DNA of 34,769 nucleotides from JBFKMV01 sp041629655 (GTDB taxonomy: Bacteria; Acidobacteriota; Polarisedimenticolia; Polarisedimenticolales; Polarisedimenticolaceae): contig JBFKMV010000031.1 of assembly GCA_041629655.1 (NCBI GenBank), positions 1 through 34,769 of the forward strand. The letters run 5' to 3'. How positions within the stretch are numbered: position 1 is the stretch's first letter; each line of letters begins with the position of its first letter. Below the pieces are notes generated by a model. It did not search any database, was not told the DNA's origin, and saw only the letters and a list, made by a program, of their open reading frames with translations. A program made the translations under genes and the position numbers. Of the stretch, positions 28,621 to 34,769 are shown piece by piece.

Positions 28621-30087
28621 ATGACGGAGACGGACCGGGTCGTCGACAGCCCGCGTCCCCGCAACGTCCTGGTCGACGAGCGCCTGCTGCCGCGGCGTTT
28701 CGTCGTCGTCAGCAACCGTTTGCCGTACCGCCTGACCGTCACCGACGAGGGCGTGCGCTTCGAGCAGGGTGTGGGCGGCCTGGTCACCGCGCTCGATCCG
28801 ATCCTGCGCAGCAGCGGCGGTTCCTGGATCGGCTGGTCGGCGACCCACGACGAGCGGTTGCCCGACACGGTGACGGTGCGGGAGCGCGTGACGACCGAGC
28901 GGGAATATGCGCTGCGCCCGGTGGCGCTGAGTCCCGACGAGGTCGAGCGCTACTACCTGGGCTACGCCAACAAGGGGCTGTGGCCGCTGCTGCACTACTT
29001 CCAGGAGTACTGCGAGTTCAATCCGCAGCACTGGGAGACCTACCGCGAGGTCAACCGCCGCTTCGCCGACGCGATCGTTCGCGACCACCAGGACGGGGAC
29101 CTGATCTGGATCCACGACTACCACCTGATGCTGGTGCCGGCGATGGTGCGGCGCGAGCTTCCCGACGCCAAGATCGGTTTTTTCCTGCACATTCCGTTTC
29201 CGGCCAGCGAAATCTTCCAGATCGAACCGCACGCCGCGGAGCTGCTGGACGGCATGCTGGGCGCCGACCTGGTCGGGTTCCACATCGACTCCTACGCGCG
29301 GAGCTTCATCGAGGCGGTGTCTACCCTGACCGACCACCCGTACTCGCGCTCGCGCAAGCGGATCGGCGTTGGCGACCGCTGGGTCCGGGTGGGCAGCTAT
29401 CCGATCAGCATCGATTTCGACTTCTTTCACGAGATCGCCACGCAGGACGACGTGATCGGCCGTGCCGCGGCGCTGCGCGACTCGTACCGCGCCGAGATCA
29501 TCGCGGTCGGCGTGGACCGGCTGGACTACTCCAAGGGGATCCTGGAACGACTGCGGGCGATCGAGGCGATGCTCGATCGGCACCCCGACGTCCAGGGCCG
29601 GTTCACGTTCATCCAGATCTCCGCGCCCAGCCGCACCAAGGTCGAGGCCTATCGCGAGATGCGGGACGAGATCGAGCGGATGGTGGGACGCGTCAACGGG
29701 CGCTTCGGCGGACGCGGCTGCATCCCGATCGACTACCGTTACGAGAGCGAGCCCCAGGCGGAGCTGGTGGCCTACTACCGGGCGGCGGACCTGGCGCTGG
29801 TGACGCCGCTGCGGGACGGGATGAACCTGGTGGCCAAGGAATACGTGGCGTGCCGGCCCGACAACGACGGCGCGTTGGTGCTGTCGCAGTTCACCGGAGC
29901 GCGCCACGAGCTGCGCGACGCGGTCCTGGTCAACCCCTACGATCTCGAGACGATGGCCGACCGGTTCTACGACGCGATCACGATGTCGGCCGAGGACAAG
30001 GAGCGCCGGATGCGCCGGATGCGCGACGTCGTTCGCCGCAACGACATCTACTGGTGGCTGGAGCGCTACCTGCGCGACCTGTTGTAG
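28621..30087 (+). CDS. otsA: Trehalose-6-phosphate synthase (GT20)
   Basis: This encodes 488 residues from ATG 28621 with GGAGGGG upstream. It has the GT20 core: VVVSNRLPYR, GGLVTALDP, WIHDYHLMLVPAMVR, FFLHIPFPASEIF, GVDRLDYSKGI, and the C-terminal RDGMNLVAKEYVACR with the nucleotide-sugar contacts. It transfers glucose from UDP-glucose (or another NDP-glucose) to glucose-6-phosphate. Glucosylglycerol-phosphate synthase is a close relative that sequence alone does not exclude. No trehalose-6-phosphate phosphatase (otsB) is fused or adjacent, so the phosphatase must be elsewhere. Pairing with superoxide dismutase suggests a shared stress response. It ends in a palindrome shared with the convergent gene. 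Confidence 0.94.
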   Translation: MTETDRVVDSPRPRNVLVDERLLPRRFVVVSNRLPYRLTVTDEGVRFEQGVGGLVTALDPILRSSGGSWIGWSATHDERLPDTVTVRERVTTEREYALRPVALSPDEVERYYLGYANKGLWPLLHYFQEYCEFNPQHWETYREVNRRFADAIVRDHQDGDLIWIHDYHLMLVPAMVRRELPDAKIGFFLHIPFPASEIFQIEPHAAELLDGMLGADLVGFHIDSYARSFIEAVSTLTDHPYSRSRKRIGVGDRWVRVGSYPISIDFDFFHEIATQDDVIGRAAALRDSYRAEIIAVGVDRLDYSKGILERLRAIEAMLDRHPDVQGRFTFIQISAPSRTKVEAYREMRDEIERMVGRVNGRFGGRGCIPIDYRYESEPQAELVAYYRAADLALVTPLRDGMNLVAKEYVACRPDNDGALVLSQFTGARHELRDAVLVNPYDLETMADRFYDAITMSAEDKERRMRRMRDVVRRNDIYWWLERYLRDLL

Positions 30088-30099
30088 CCCTCAGGGCTA
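30085..30099. terminator. Palindrome joining two convergent TAG stop codons
   Basis: TAGCCC-TCA-GGGCTA is a 15-nt inverted repeat whose first three bases are the otsA stop and whose last three are the stop of the minus-strand DUF4097-like gene. The hairpin is short with no T-tract, so its action as a terminator is uncertain. Confidence 0.4.
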
Positions 30100-31041
30100 A
30101 CCGTCGACGTGCAGGCCGCCCATGCTGGCCCGGACGTCGAACCGGAGCGTCGGCGCGTCGGGGCCGGGGTCGGGCCGGTCGGAGAGGCTGCTCACGTCGG
30201 CGTTGCCCATGCCCACCGAGACCCGGTCCAGTCCCTCGATCCGGACCCCCTCCGGGAGCTGGATCAGGAAGCCGCCCATCGACGCGTTGGCCCGGATCGT
30301 GGAATCGACCCGCCACGGGCCCCGCAGGTCCAGGTCCAGCGCGCCCATGCTGTGCTGGACGTCGACCTCACGCGGGCTCGCGTTGCCGAGCGCCTGGAGC
30401 ATCAACGCGCCCTGGCCGCCGCGGATCGCGAACCGCTCCAGCGGCGCCGGGAGCTCGCGCCCGAACGCCACCGTGTGCGCGCCCTTGCTGATCGACAGGT
30501 CGACGGAGGTCAGCCACAGTCCGCCCAGCTCGGTGTTGGACTCGCCCTTGGCGATCTCGCCCTCCACGCTCATCGGCACACCCGGCGGCAACAGCACGTC
30601 GACCCGCGGCACCGTCCCGCCCAGCAGCGCGCGCACCCCGCTCAGCGCGCCCGTCGCGCCCTTCGGCCGCATCCGCACCCGGTAGATCCAGCCGGCCTCC
30701 CCGTAACGCTCGTAGGTCCCCTCGAGCTGGTACGACTTCGGGTCGAGCTCGCTCTCGATCCGGATCGGCTGTCCGGGCTCGCCGGGACGGATCCGGACCC
30801 GGCCGTTGGCGAGATCCATGTCGAGGATCACGCGCCCCGGCTCGGACACGGTGGGCAGGATCGCGCCGCGGCCCTCGACCGGGGGCGTGGGGAAGAGCGG
30901 AAGCTCCTGCTGGAAAGCCTGCTTTTCGACCTGCTCGGACCGCACTTGCGCGTAGCTCAACCCGATGATCACCGCCACGCACAGCACGGCGACCCCGATC
31001 AGCCCGAGACAACCCAGACAGCCGTACTTGAGCCATTGCAT
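30097..31041 (-). CDS. Membrane-anchored DUF4097-like (toast-rack/adhesin) protein
   Basis: This encodes 314 residues from ATG 31041, preferred over GTG 31050 because GGGGAG is 10 nt before the first and 1 nt before the second. Residues 5-30 are one TM preceded by a CxxC pair (YGCLGCLG). The rest is a repetitive beta structure with Gly/Asp at turns: VILDMDLANGRVRIRPGEPG, VDVLLPPGVPMSVEGEIAKG, GGLWLTSVDLSISKG, VDVQHSMGALDLDLRG, ASMGGFLIQLPEGVRIEG. This is typical of the DUF4097/DUF2807 beta-helix group. It is the last gene of a unit that starts with another DUF4097 protein, with the transporter gene between; the gap to the transporter is 67 nt. Its role is unknown and probably in envelope sensing or adhesion. 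Confidence 0.78.
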   Translation of the reverse strand: MQWLKYGCLGCLGLIGVAVLCVAVIIGLSYAQVRSEQVEKQAFQQELPLFPTPPVEGRGAILPTVSEPGRVILDMDLANGRVRIRPGEPGQPIRIESELDPKSYQLEGTYERYGEAGWIYRVRMRPKGATGALSGVRALLGGTVPRVDVLLPPGVPMSVEGEIAKGESNTELGGLWLTSVDLSISKGAHTVAFGRELPAPLERFAIRGGQGALMLQALGNASPREVDVQHSMGALDLDLRGPWRVDSTIRANASMGGFLIQLPEGVRIEGLDRVSVGMGNADVSSLSDRPDPGPDAPTLRFDVRASMGGLHVDG

Positions 31042-31108
31042 GGTCGTCACTCTCCCCGGGCCGCGCCGCAGGTCCCTCGATCATCCAACGTCGCGGCCCC
31101 CCCGGAGA

Positions 31109-33634
31109 TTACACCGGGCCCCCGGCCGGCTTGCCGGTCAGCTTCTCGGCCAGCCCCGCGAGCTCCTCGGCCTTGAGGCGGGCCTTGACCAGCCGCCGCT
31201 TGGCCCGCTCCAGCTCCTGCTCGGCCTGGCCGACCGCGCGCTCCAGTCGCTCGCGGTCGCCCGGCCCGGCGTCTCCGGCCGGCGCCGCCCCGAGCTCCTC
31301 GCGCCGCTCGGCCAGCGCGGCCTCCGCCTGCGCGACCGCATGCTCGGCCTTGGTCAGGCTGTCGGCCGCCTGCCGCGCCGCATCCAGCGTCGCCGCGATC
31401 TCGGCGTGACGCCCCGATTCCGGCTCGGCGTCGAGCTGCAGGTCCTCGCGCGCCAGCACCAGCGCGGTCGCGCCCAGCGCGCCGGTCAGCTCGTCGAGCC
31501 GTTCGCCGAACACGCTCTCGCATCCTCGCTCGCCGAGCCGGAACGGCACGAACACCATCGAGGAATCGCGCGACCGCCGCTCGATCTCGGCATCGTCGGC
31601 CTGCTCGACGACGATCGCCTCGGCCGTGATGCGGGCCTCGTCCAGCTCGCGCCGCAGGTCCTCGAGCGCCTGTGACGCCTGCTGGCCCCGGCTGCGCGCG
31701 AAGACGCGCAGCCGGGCGCTCTCCCAGGTCTCGGTACGCGTCATCAGGTACGCCAGCATCAGCGTCAGCCGACCCGTCGCGTTGGCGCGGTACCACACGT
31801 CGATCACGCGCTGGTCGGGTTCGGTAGCCATGATCCGTTCGAAGTCCTCCGGGCGTCGCGCCAGCACGACGATGTTGCAGCCGTGACGCAGCACCCGGCG
31901 CAACGCGTCGGCCAGTCCGTCACCGTCGAGGCCCTGGACCAGGACCGTGTTGGCGCGCACCCGTCCCAGGCCGTGCGCCTGGAGCACGACCGGCAGGGCG
32001 CTCGCGAGATCCTCGGCCGCCACGGCCTTGGCGAAGGCGCGCAGCTCGTGCCGGTCGATCTCCTGTTGCAGCTCCTGCTCCGCCTCCCGGCGCAGCCGGC
32101 GGACCGTCGTGCCGCCTCCCGGCACCAGCCGCAACGCCGTCGTGAAGCCGCTGCCGCCTTCGATCCAGCCCGCGAAGCGCAGCAGGCACTCACACTCGTC
32201 GGGACGGTCGGAGAGCGCCAGCAGTACCGGCCGCCAGTCGCGCGGATGCTCCAGCACGTCCGAGATCGCGTGCAGATCGTCACGCACGCGCTGGAACAGT
32301 TGCGAGCGCTCGCTGTCGGCCCAGCGCGCCACGTCGACTCGCGCGGCGACGTAGTGGTGGATCCCGAACAGCAGCACGACCGCGATCACGCCGGCCGTCG
32401 GGTTGATCGCCAGCATCACCCCGAGACAGCCCAGTCCGCCCAGCAGGCTCAGCCGCTTGTCGAAGTAGCGGAAGCGGGGACGGAAGAACGGGCTGTTGGC
32501 GCGCGCCTCGACGTAGGTCGCGTAGTTCAGCAGGCCGTACGAGATCAGGAAGAACATCGAGACCACCGGCGCGACCAGGTTGAGGTTGCCCAGCGCGATC
32601 GTGACGAGGGCGATCGCGGTCGAGAGCAGCACTCCGCGGCGCGGGTTCCCGCGCGGTCCGTGGCCGGCCGCGAACGGGTTGAGCAGCGGAAACACGCGGT
32701 CCGACGCCAGCGACTGCAGGATCCGCGGCGCGCCCAGGAACGACGCCAGCGCCGAGGACAGCGTCGCCGCGATCACCCCGGCATCGACGAGCCAGGGCAG
32801 CGGCGAGACGCGCCGCATCGCACCGTAGTCGTTGACCAGGTCGAGACCCTGCAGTGTGCCCGCGAACACCACGGTCACCCCGAGGTACACCACGAGGGAC
32901 AGTCCGACGGCGATGAAGGTCCCGAGCGGCAGGCTGCGGCCAGGATCCTTGAGGTCCCCCGACATGCTGACGCCCTGGGTGAACCCGGTCACCGCCGGGA
33001 AGAAGATCGCGAACAAGACCCAGAACGGCAGCTCGCTGGAGGGCGAGAGGTTGGAGCGGAACAGGTTGGCGTCCCAGGCCGGGATTCCGCCGACGAAGAA
33101 CACCACGATCGCGGCGAACAGCACCGCCATCACCACGTACTGGAACCGCGTGGCCCAGTCGGCTCCCAGCCAGGCCAGCACGAACAGCGCGGCCACCGCC
33201 GCCGCCGCCGCCGCGCGGGGCAGCCACGCCGGCGGGGCGGTGAAGATCGCCGCCAGCGCTTCGCCGAACCCGATCGCGTAGAACGCGATCGAGACCGACT
33301 GCGCCAGGAACAACACCAGCCCCAGCGCCCCGCCGTAGCGCACGCCGAGCGTGCGCGAGATCAGGTAGTAGTCGCCGCCGCCCTTGACGCGCAGGTTGGT
33401 GGCGATGGCAGACAACGAGATCGTGGTCAGGATCGAGATCGCGTTGGCCAGGGCGACGATCAGCAGCGCGCGGAGGATGCCCGCGGCACCGACGACGTAC
33501 CCGGTGCGCAGGAACAGGATGATCCCGAGGATCGTCAGGATACTCGGGGTGAAGACTCCCGCAAACGTGCCGAGAGTCCCCGGCGCGGCGGCGGTCGCGC
33601 CGCGCCTCGCGGAGCGTTGCTCGCTGCCGCCCAT
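31109..33634 (-). CDS. SLC12-type (cation-chloride cotransporter/APC) transporter with C-terminal coiled coil
   Basis: This encodes 841 residues from ATG 33634, which has no clear ribosome binding site; the gap to the upstream gene is 22 nt and translation may be coupled. The N-terminus GTFAGVFTPSILTILGIILF, followed by SLSAIATNLRVKGGGDYYLISRTLG, is the signature of the SLC12 family within the APC superfamily, with about 12 TMs to residue 440. A cytosolic C-terminal domain follows (WRPVLLALSDRPDECECLLRF, ALRRVLRHGCNIVVLARR), as in other SLC12 proteins. The last 100 residues (742-841) are a highly charged Ala/Glu/Arg-rich coiled coil (QAEAALAERREELG, QAEQELERAKRRLVKARLK), which is not usual for this family. 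Ions or solute carried cannot be stated. Confidence 0.9.
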   Translation of the reverse strand: MGGSEQRSARRGATAAAPGTLGTFAGVFTPSILTILGIILFLRTGYVVGAAGILRALLIVALANAISILTTISLSAIATNLRVKGGGDYYLISRTLGVRYGGALGLVLFLAQSVSIAFYAIGFGEALAAIFTAPPAWLPRAAAAAAVAALFVLAWLGADWATRFQYVVMAVLFAAIVVFFVGGIPAWDANLFRSNLSPSSELPFWVLFAIFFPAVTGFTQGVSMSGDLKDPGRSLPLGTFIAVGLSLVVYLGVTVVFAGTLQGLDLVNDYGAMRRVSPLPWLVDAGVIAATLSSALASFLGAPRILQSLASDRVFPLLNPFAAGHGPRGNPRRGVLLSTAIALVTIALGNLNLVAPVVSMFFLISYGLLNYATYVEARANSPFFRPRFRYFDKRLSLLGGLGCLGVMLAINPTAGVIAVVLLFGIHHYVAARVDVARWADSERSQLFQRVRDDLHAISDVLEHPRDWRPVLLALSDRPDECECLLRFAGWIEGGSGFTTALRLVPGGGTTVRRLRREAEQELQQEIDRHELRAFAKAVAAEDLASALPVVLQAHGLGRVRANTVLVQGLDGDGLADALRRVLRHGCNIVVLARRPEDFERIMATEPDQRVIDVWYRANATGRLTLMLAYLMTRTETWESARLRVFARSRGQQASQALEDLRRELDEARITAEAIVVEQADDAEIERRSRDSSMVFVPFRLGERGCESVFGERLDELTGALGATALVLAREDLQLDAEPESGRHAEIAATLDAARQAADSLTKAEHAVAQAEAALAERREELGAAPAGDAGPGDRERLERAVGQAEQELERAKRRLVKARLKAEELAGLAEKLTGKPAGGPV

Positions 33635-33656
33635 GCCGCGATGCTAGCAGAAAACG

Positions 33657-34655
33657 CTAACGGGCTTCGCGCAGCGAGACGTTCCCGTCCTCGACCCGGA
33701 TCCGGATCCGGCCGCCGCCGCCGCCCAGTACGCCTGTCGCCGTGTGCCGCGAGCTTTCGACGTCGCGCGCGGCGGGCAGCGCGAGCTCGATGCGGCCGTC
33801 GTCGACGCGAACGTCGAACGCCGCCGAGACCCCGGCGGCGAGCTCGACGTCCACCGATCCGTCGTCGGCCTGGACCGTCAACGCGGCATTCCCCGGAGCG
33901 TGGAGCTGCACCTCGACGTCGCCGTCCTGCGAGCCGATGTCGAGCGCACCGGGGCCGTGCGCCTCGATGCGCACCCGGCCGTCGTCGACCCGCACCTCGA
34001 CGTCGCCGCTACAGCGGCGCAGCAGCAGGTCTCCGTCGTCCAGCCGGATCCGGCCGCTGCGGATCGTGCAGTCCTCCAGCGTCGCGTCTCCGTCGTCGCT
34101 GCGCACGCTCAGCTCGCCCAGCGCGCCTGCGGCGCGCAGCTCGCCGTCACCGATCACGAGGCTCGTGCGCGGGCTCTCGATTCCGCTCAGCACGATGTCG
34201 CCGTCGTCCGACGTCAGCTCGATCGCGGCACGCCAGCCGTTGATCCGGACGTCGCCGTCGTCACCGGTCAGGACCAGCCCGACCCACGGCGGGGCCTGGA
34301 TCGTGTAGACGTACTCGTGGTTGCGCACCGAGTGGAAGCCGATCGTGATCCCCCCGCGGTCGCGTTCCTTGACCACGATCTCGTCGCCGTTGCGCTCGAA
34401 CACCACGTCGAACTCCACCTCGCTGCTCCAGCCGAGCCGCGTCTCGTCGGCGCTGTAGCGCACGCTGACGTCCAGCACCTCGCGGTCCCACGGCGTGATC
34501 GTGACCTGTCCGTCGCCGTGGGTCAGCCGGAGGCGGGCCCCGGGCGCCACGTCGAAGCTCTCGTGGAAGCGCTTGTCGATCTGTCGCGCCGCGACGGTCG
34601 TGGCCCCGGCACCGAGCAGCAGCGCCCCGGCCAGCAGAACCGGACGGATCCTCAT
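33657..34655 (-). CDS. Secreted DUF4097 beta-strand-repeat protein
   Basis: This encodes 332 residues from ATG 34655 with AAGGAGG 6 nt upstream. Residues 1-23 are a signal peptide (VLLAGALLLGAGATTVAA). The body is a ladder of about 18-residue repeats with conserved turns DDGD or DDGR (LTSDDGDIVLSG, VRSDDGDATLED, IRLDDGDLLLRR, VRVDDGRVRIEA, VQADDGSVDVEL, VRVDDGRIELAL), as in DUF4097 proteins. The regular DDG turns might bind cations, but that is inference. Members of this family often lie next to ECF sigma and anti-sigma genes; an ECF-like promoter is present just upstream. It is the first gene of a probable three-gene unit with the SLC12 transporter. Confidence 0.87.
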   Translation of the reverse strand: MRIRPVLLAGALLLGAGATTVAARQIDKRFHESFDVAPGARLRLTHGDGQVTITPWDREVLDVSVRYSADETRLGWSSEVEFDVVFERNGDEIVVKERDRGGITIGFHSVRNHEYVYTIQAPPWVGLVLTGDDGDVRINGWRAAIELTSDDGDIVLSGIESPRTSLVIGDGELRAAGALGELSVRSDDGDATLEDCTIRSGRIRLDDGDLLLRRCSGDVEVRVDDGRVRIEAHGPGALDIGSQDGDVEVQLHAPGNAALTVQADDGSVDVELAAGVSAAFDVRVDDGRIELALPAARDVESSRHTATGVLGGGGGRIRIRVEDGNVSLREAR

Positions 34656-34690
34656 CCGCCACCTCCTTCCGGAAGGGTCTCCTTCATCAA

Positions 34691-34716
34691 TACGTCGGTT
34701 TTACCGCGGAAGTTCC
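34691..34716 (-). promoter_or_regulatory. Putative ECF-sigma-type promoter of the DUF4097-SLC12 unit
   Basis: On the minus strand GGAAC(TT) (34716-34712) is followed after 17 nt by CGTA (34694-34691), the layout of extracytoplasmic-function sigma promoters such as those read by SigW/SigE. The predicted start is near 34684, giving a leader of about 28 nt. Confidence 0.45.
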
Positions 34717-34740
34717 AACGGCCGGGCCGGGACACGGAGG

Positions 34741-34760
34741 GTGTTGCGAAATCGCAACAC
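34741..34760. promoter_or_regulatory. 20-bp near-perfect dyad, probable regulator binding site
   Basis: Nine-base arms GTGTTGCGA and TCGCAACAC flank a 2-base centre (AA). TTGCG-N4-CGCAA dyads are typical of DNA sites bound by dimeric regulators, including sigma54 enhancer-binding proteins. It sits about 66 bp upstream of the predicted start of the DUF4097 gene but could equally serve a gene beyond the right edge. No -24/-12 sequence is visible on the minus strand. Confidence 0.5.
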
Positions 34761-34769
34761 GCTTCGCGA

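Noticed and set aside
34661..34740. A sigma54 (-24/-12) promoter between the 20-bp dyad and the DUF4097 gene
   Set aside because: No GG and GC pair with 10-nt spacing in a TGGCAC-N5-TTGC context could be found on the minus strand. The ECF-like layout fits better.

Overview
The window is about 34.8 kb of dense, GC-rich bacterial DNA with strongly GC-biased third codon positions. I assigned 24 protein-coding genes, one of them cut by the left edge. I saw no rRNA, tRNA, CRISPR array, insertion sequence, phage or plasmid gene, and no gene-free stretch longer than about 210 bases. The outer-membrane TonB receptor, lipoproteins and many secreted proteins indicate a diderm. The CRTAC1/ASPIC-UnbV protein, Myxococcus-type Cys-rich repeats, a DUF4388 protein, DUF4097 proteins and a TonB receptor with an N-terminal carboxypeptidase-regulatory-like domain recall Acidobacteriota or myxobacteria-like lineages. 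That placement is an inference from family content, not a taxonomic assignment.

Layout: (1) 1-1554, plus strand: the end of a CRTAC1-type secreted beta-propeller protein, then an ArgR-family repressor lacking one of the two usual arginine-binding aspartates. (2) 1568-7509, minus strand: a tightly packed five-gene operon encoding a sulfotransferase, two large alkaline-phosphatase-superfamily enzymes, a 62-residue ribbon-helix-helix-like protein and a three-TM envelope protein. Junctions are 10 nt, 1 nt, a 1-nt overlap and 1 nt. This is the best candidate for an undescribed system, perhaps envelope glycan or lipid sulfation and phospho-group transfer. (3) 7623-11478: a multi-TM protein, a PEBP-family protein with two good start sites, a secreted propeller protein behind a perfect CRP-type dyad, and a 1-Cys peroxiredoxin. 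(4) 11652-20110, minus strand: a secreted Cys-rich protein followed by a 1322-residue penicillin-acylase-family protein with a 370-residue C-terminal extension, then a TonB receptor gene with its own promoter and terminator. (5) 20313-24400: small membrane protein, HEAT/DUF4388 protein, envelope-targeted RidA, and a single-pass protein of unknown role. (6) 24560-27911: two different zinc metallopeptidases on either side of a 68-residue gene on the opposite strand. (7) 27997-30087: Mn-type superoxide dismutase and trehalose-6-phosphate synthase, an apparent stress pair. (8) 30097-34655, minus strand: DUF4097 protein, SLC12-type transporter with a C-terminal coiled coil, and a second DUF4097-like membrane protein, behind an ECF-sigma-like promoter and a 20-bp near-perfect dyad at the right edge.

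Much of the window serves the cell envelope: scavenging (acylase, TonB receptor, lipoprotein peptidase), envelope modification (sulfotransferase and phosphatase-superfamily operon), envelope stress or ion transport (DUF4097-SLC12 unit) and oxidative or osmotic protection (peroxiredoxin, SOD, OtsA). Convergent gene ends are very close, and two of them share an inverted repeat that spans both stop codons.
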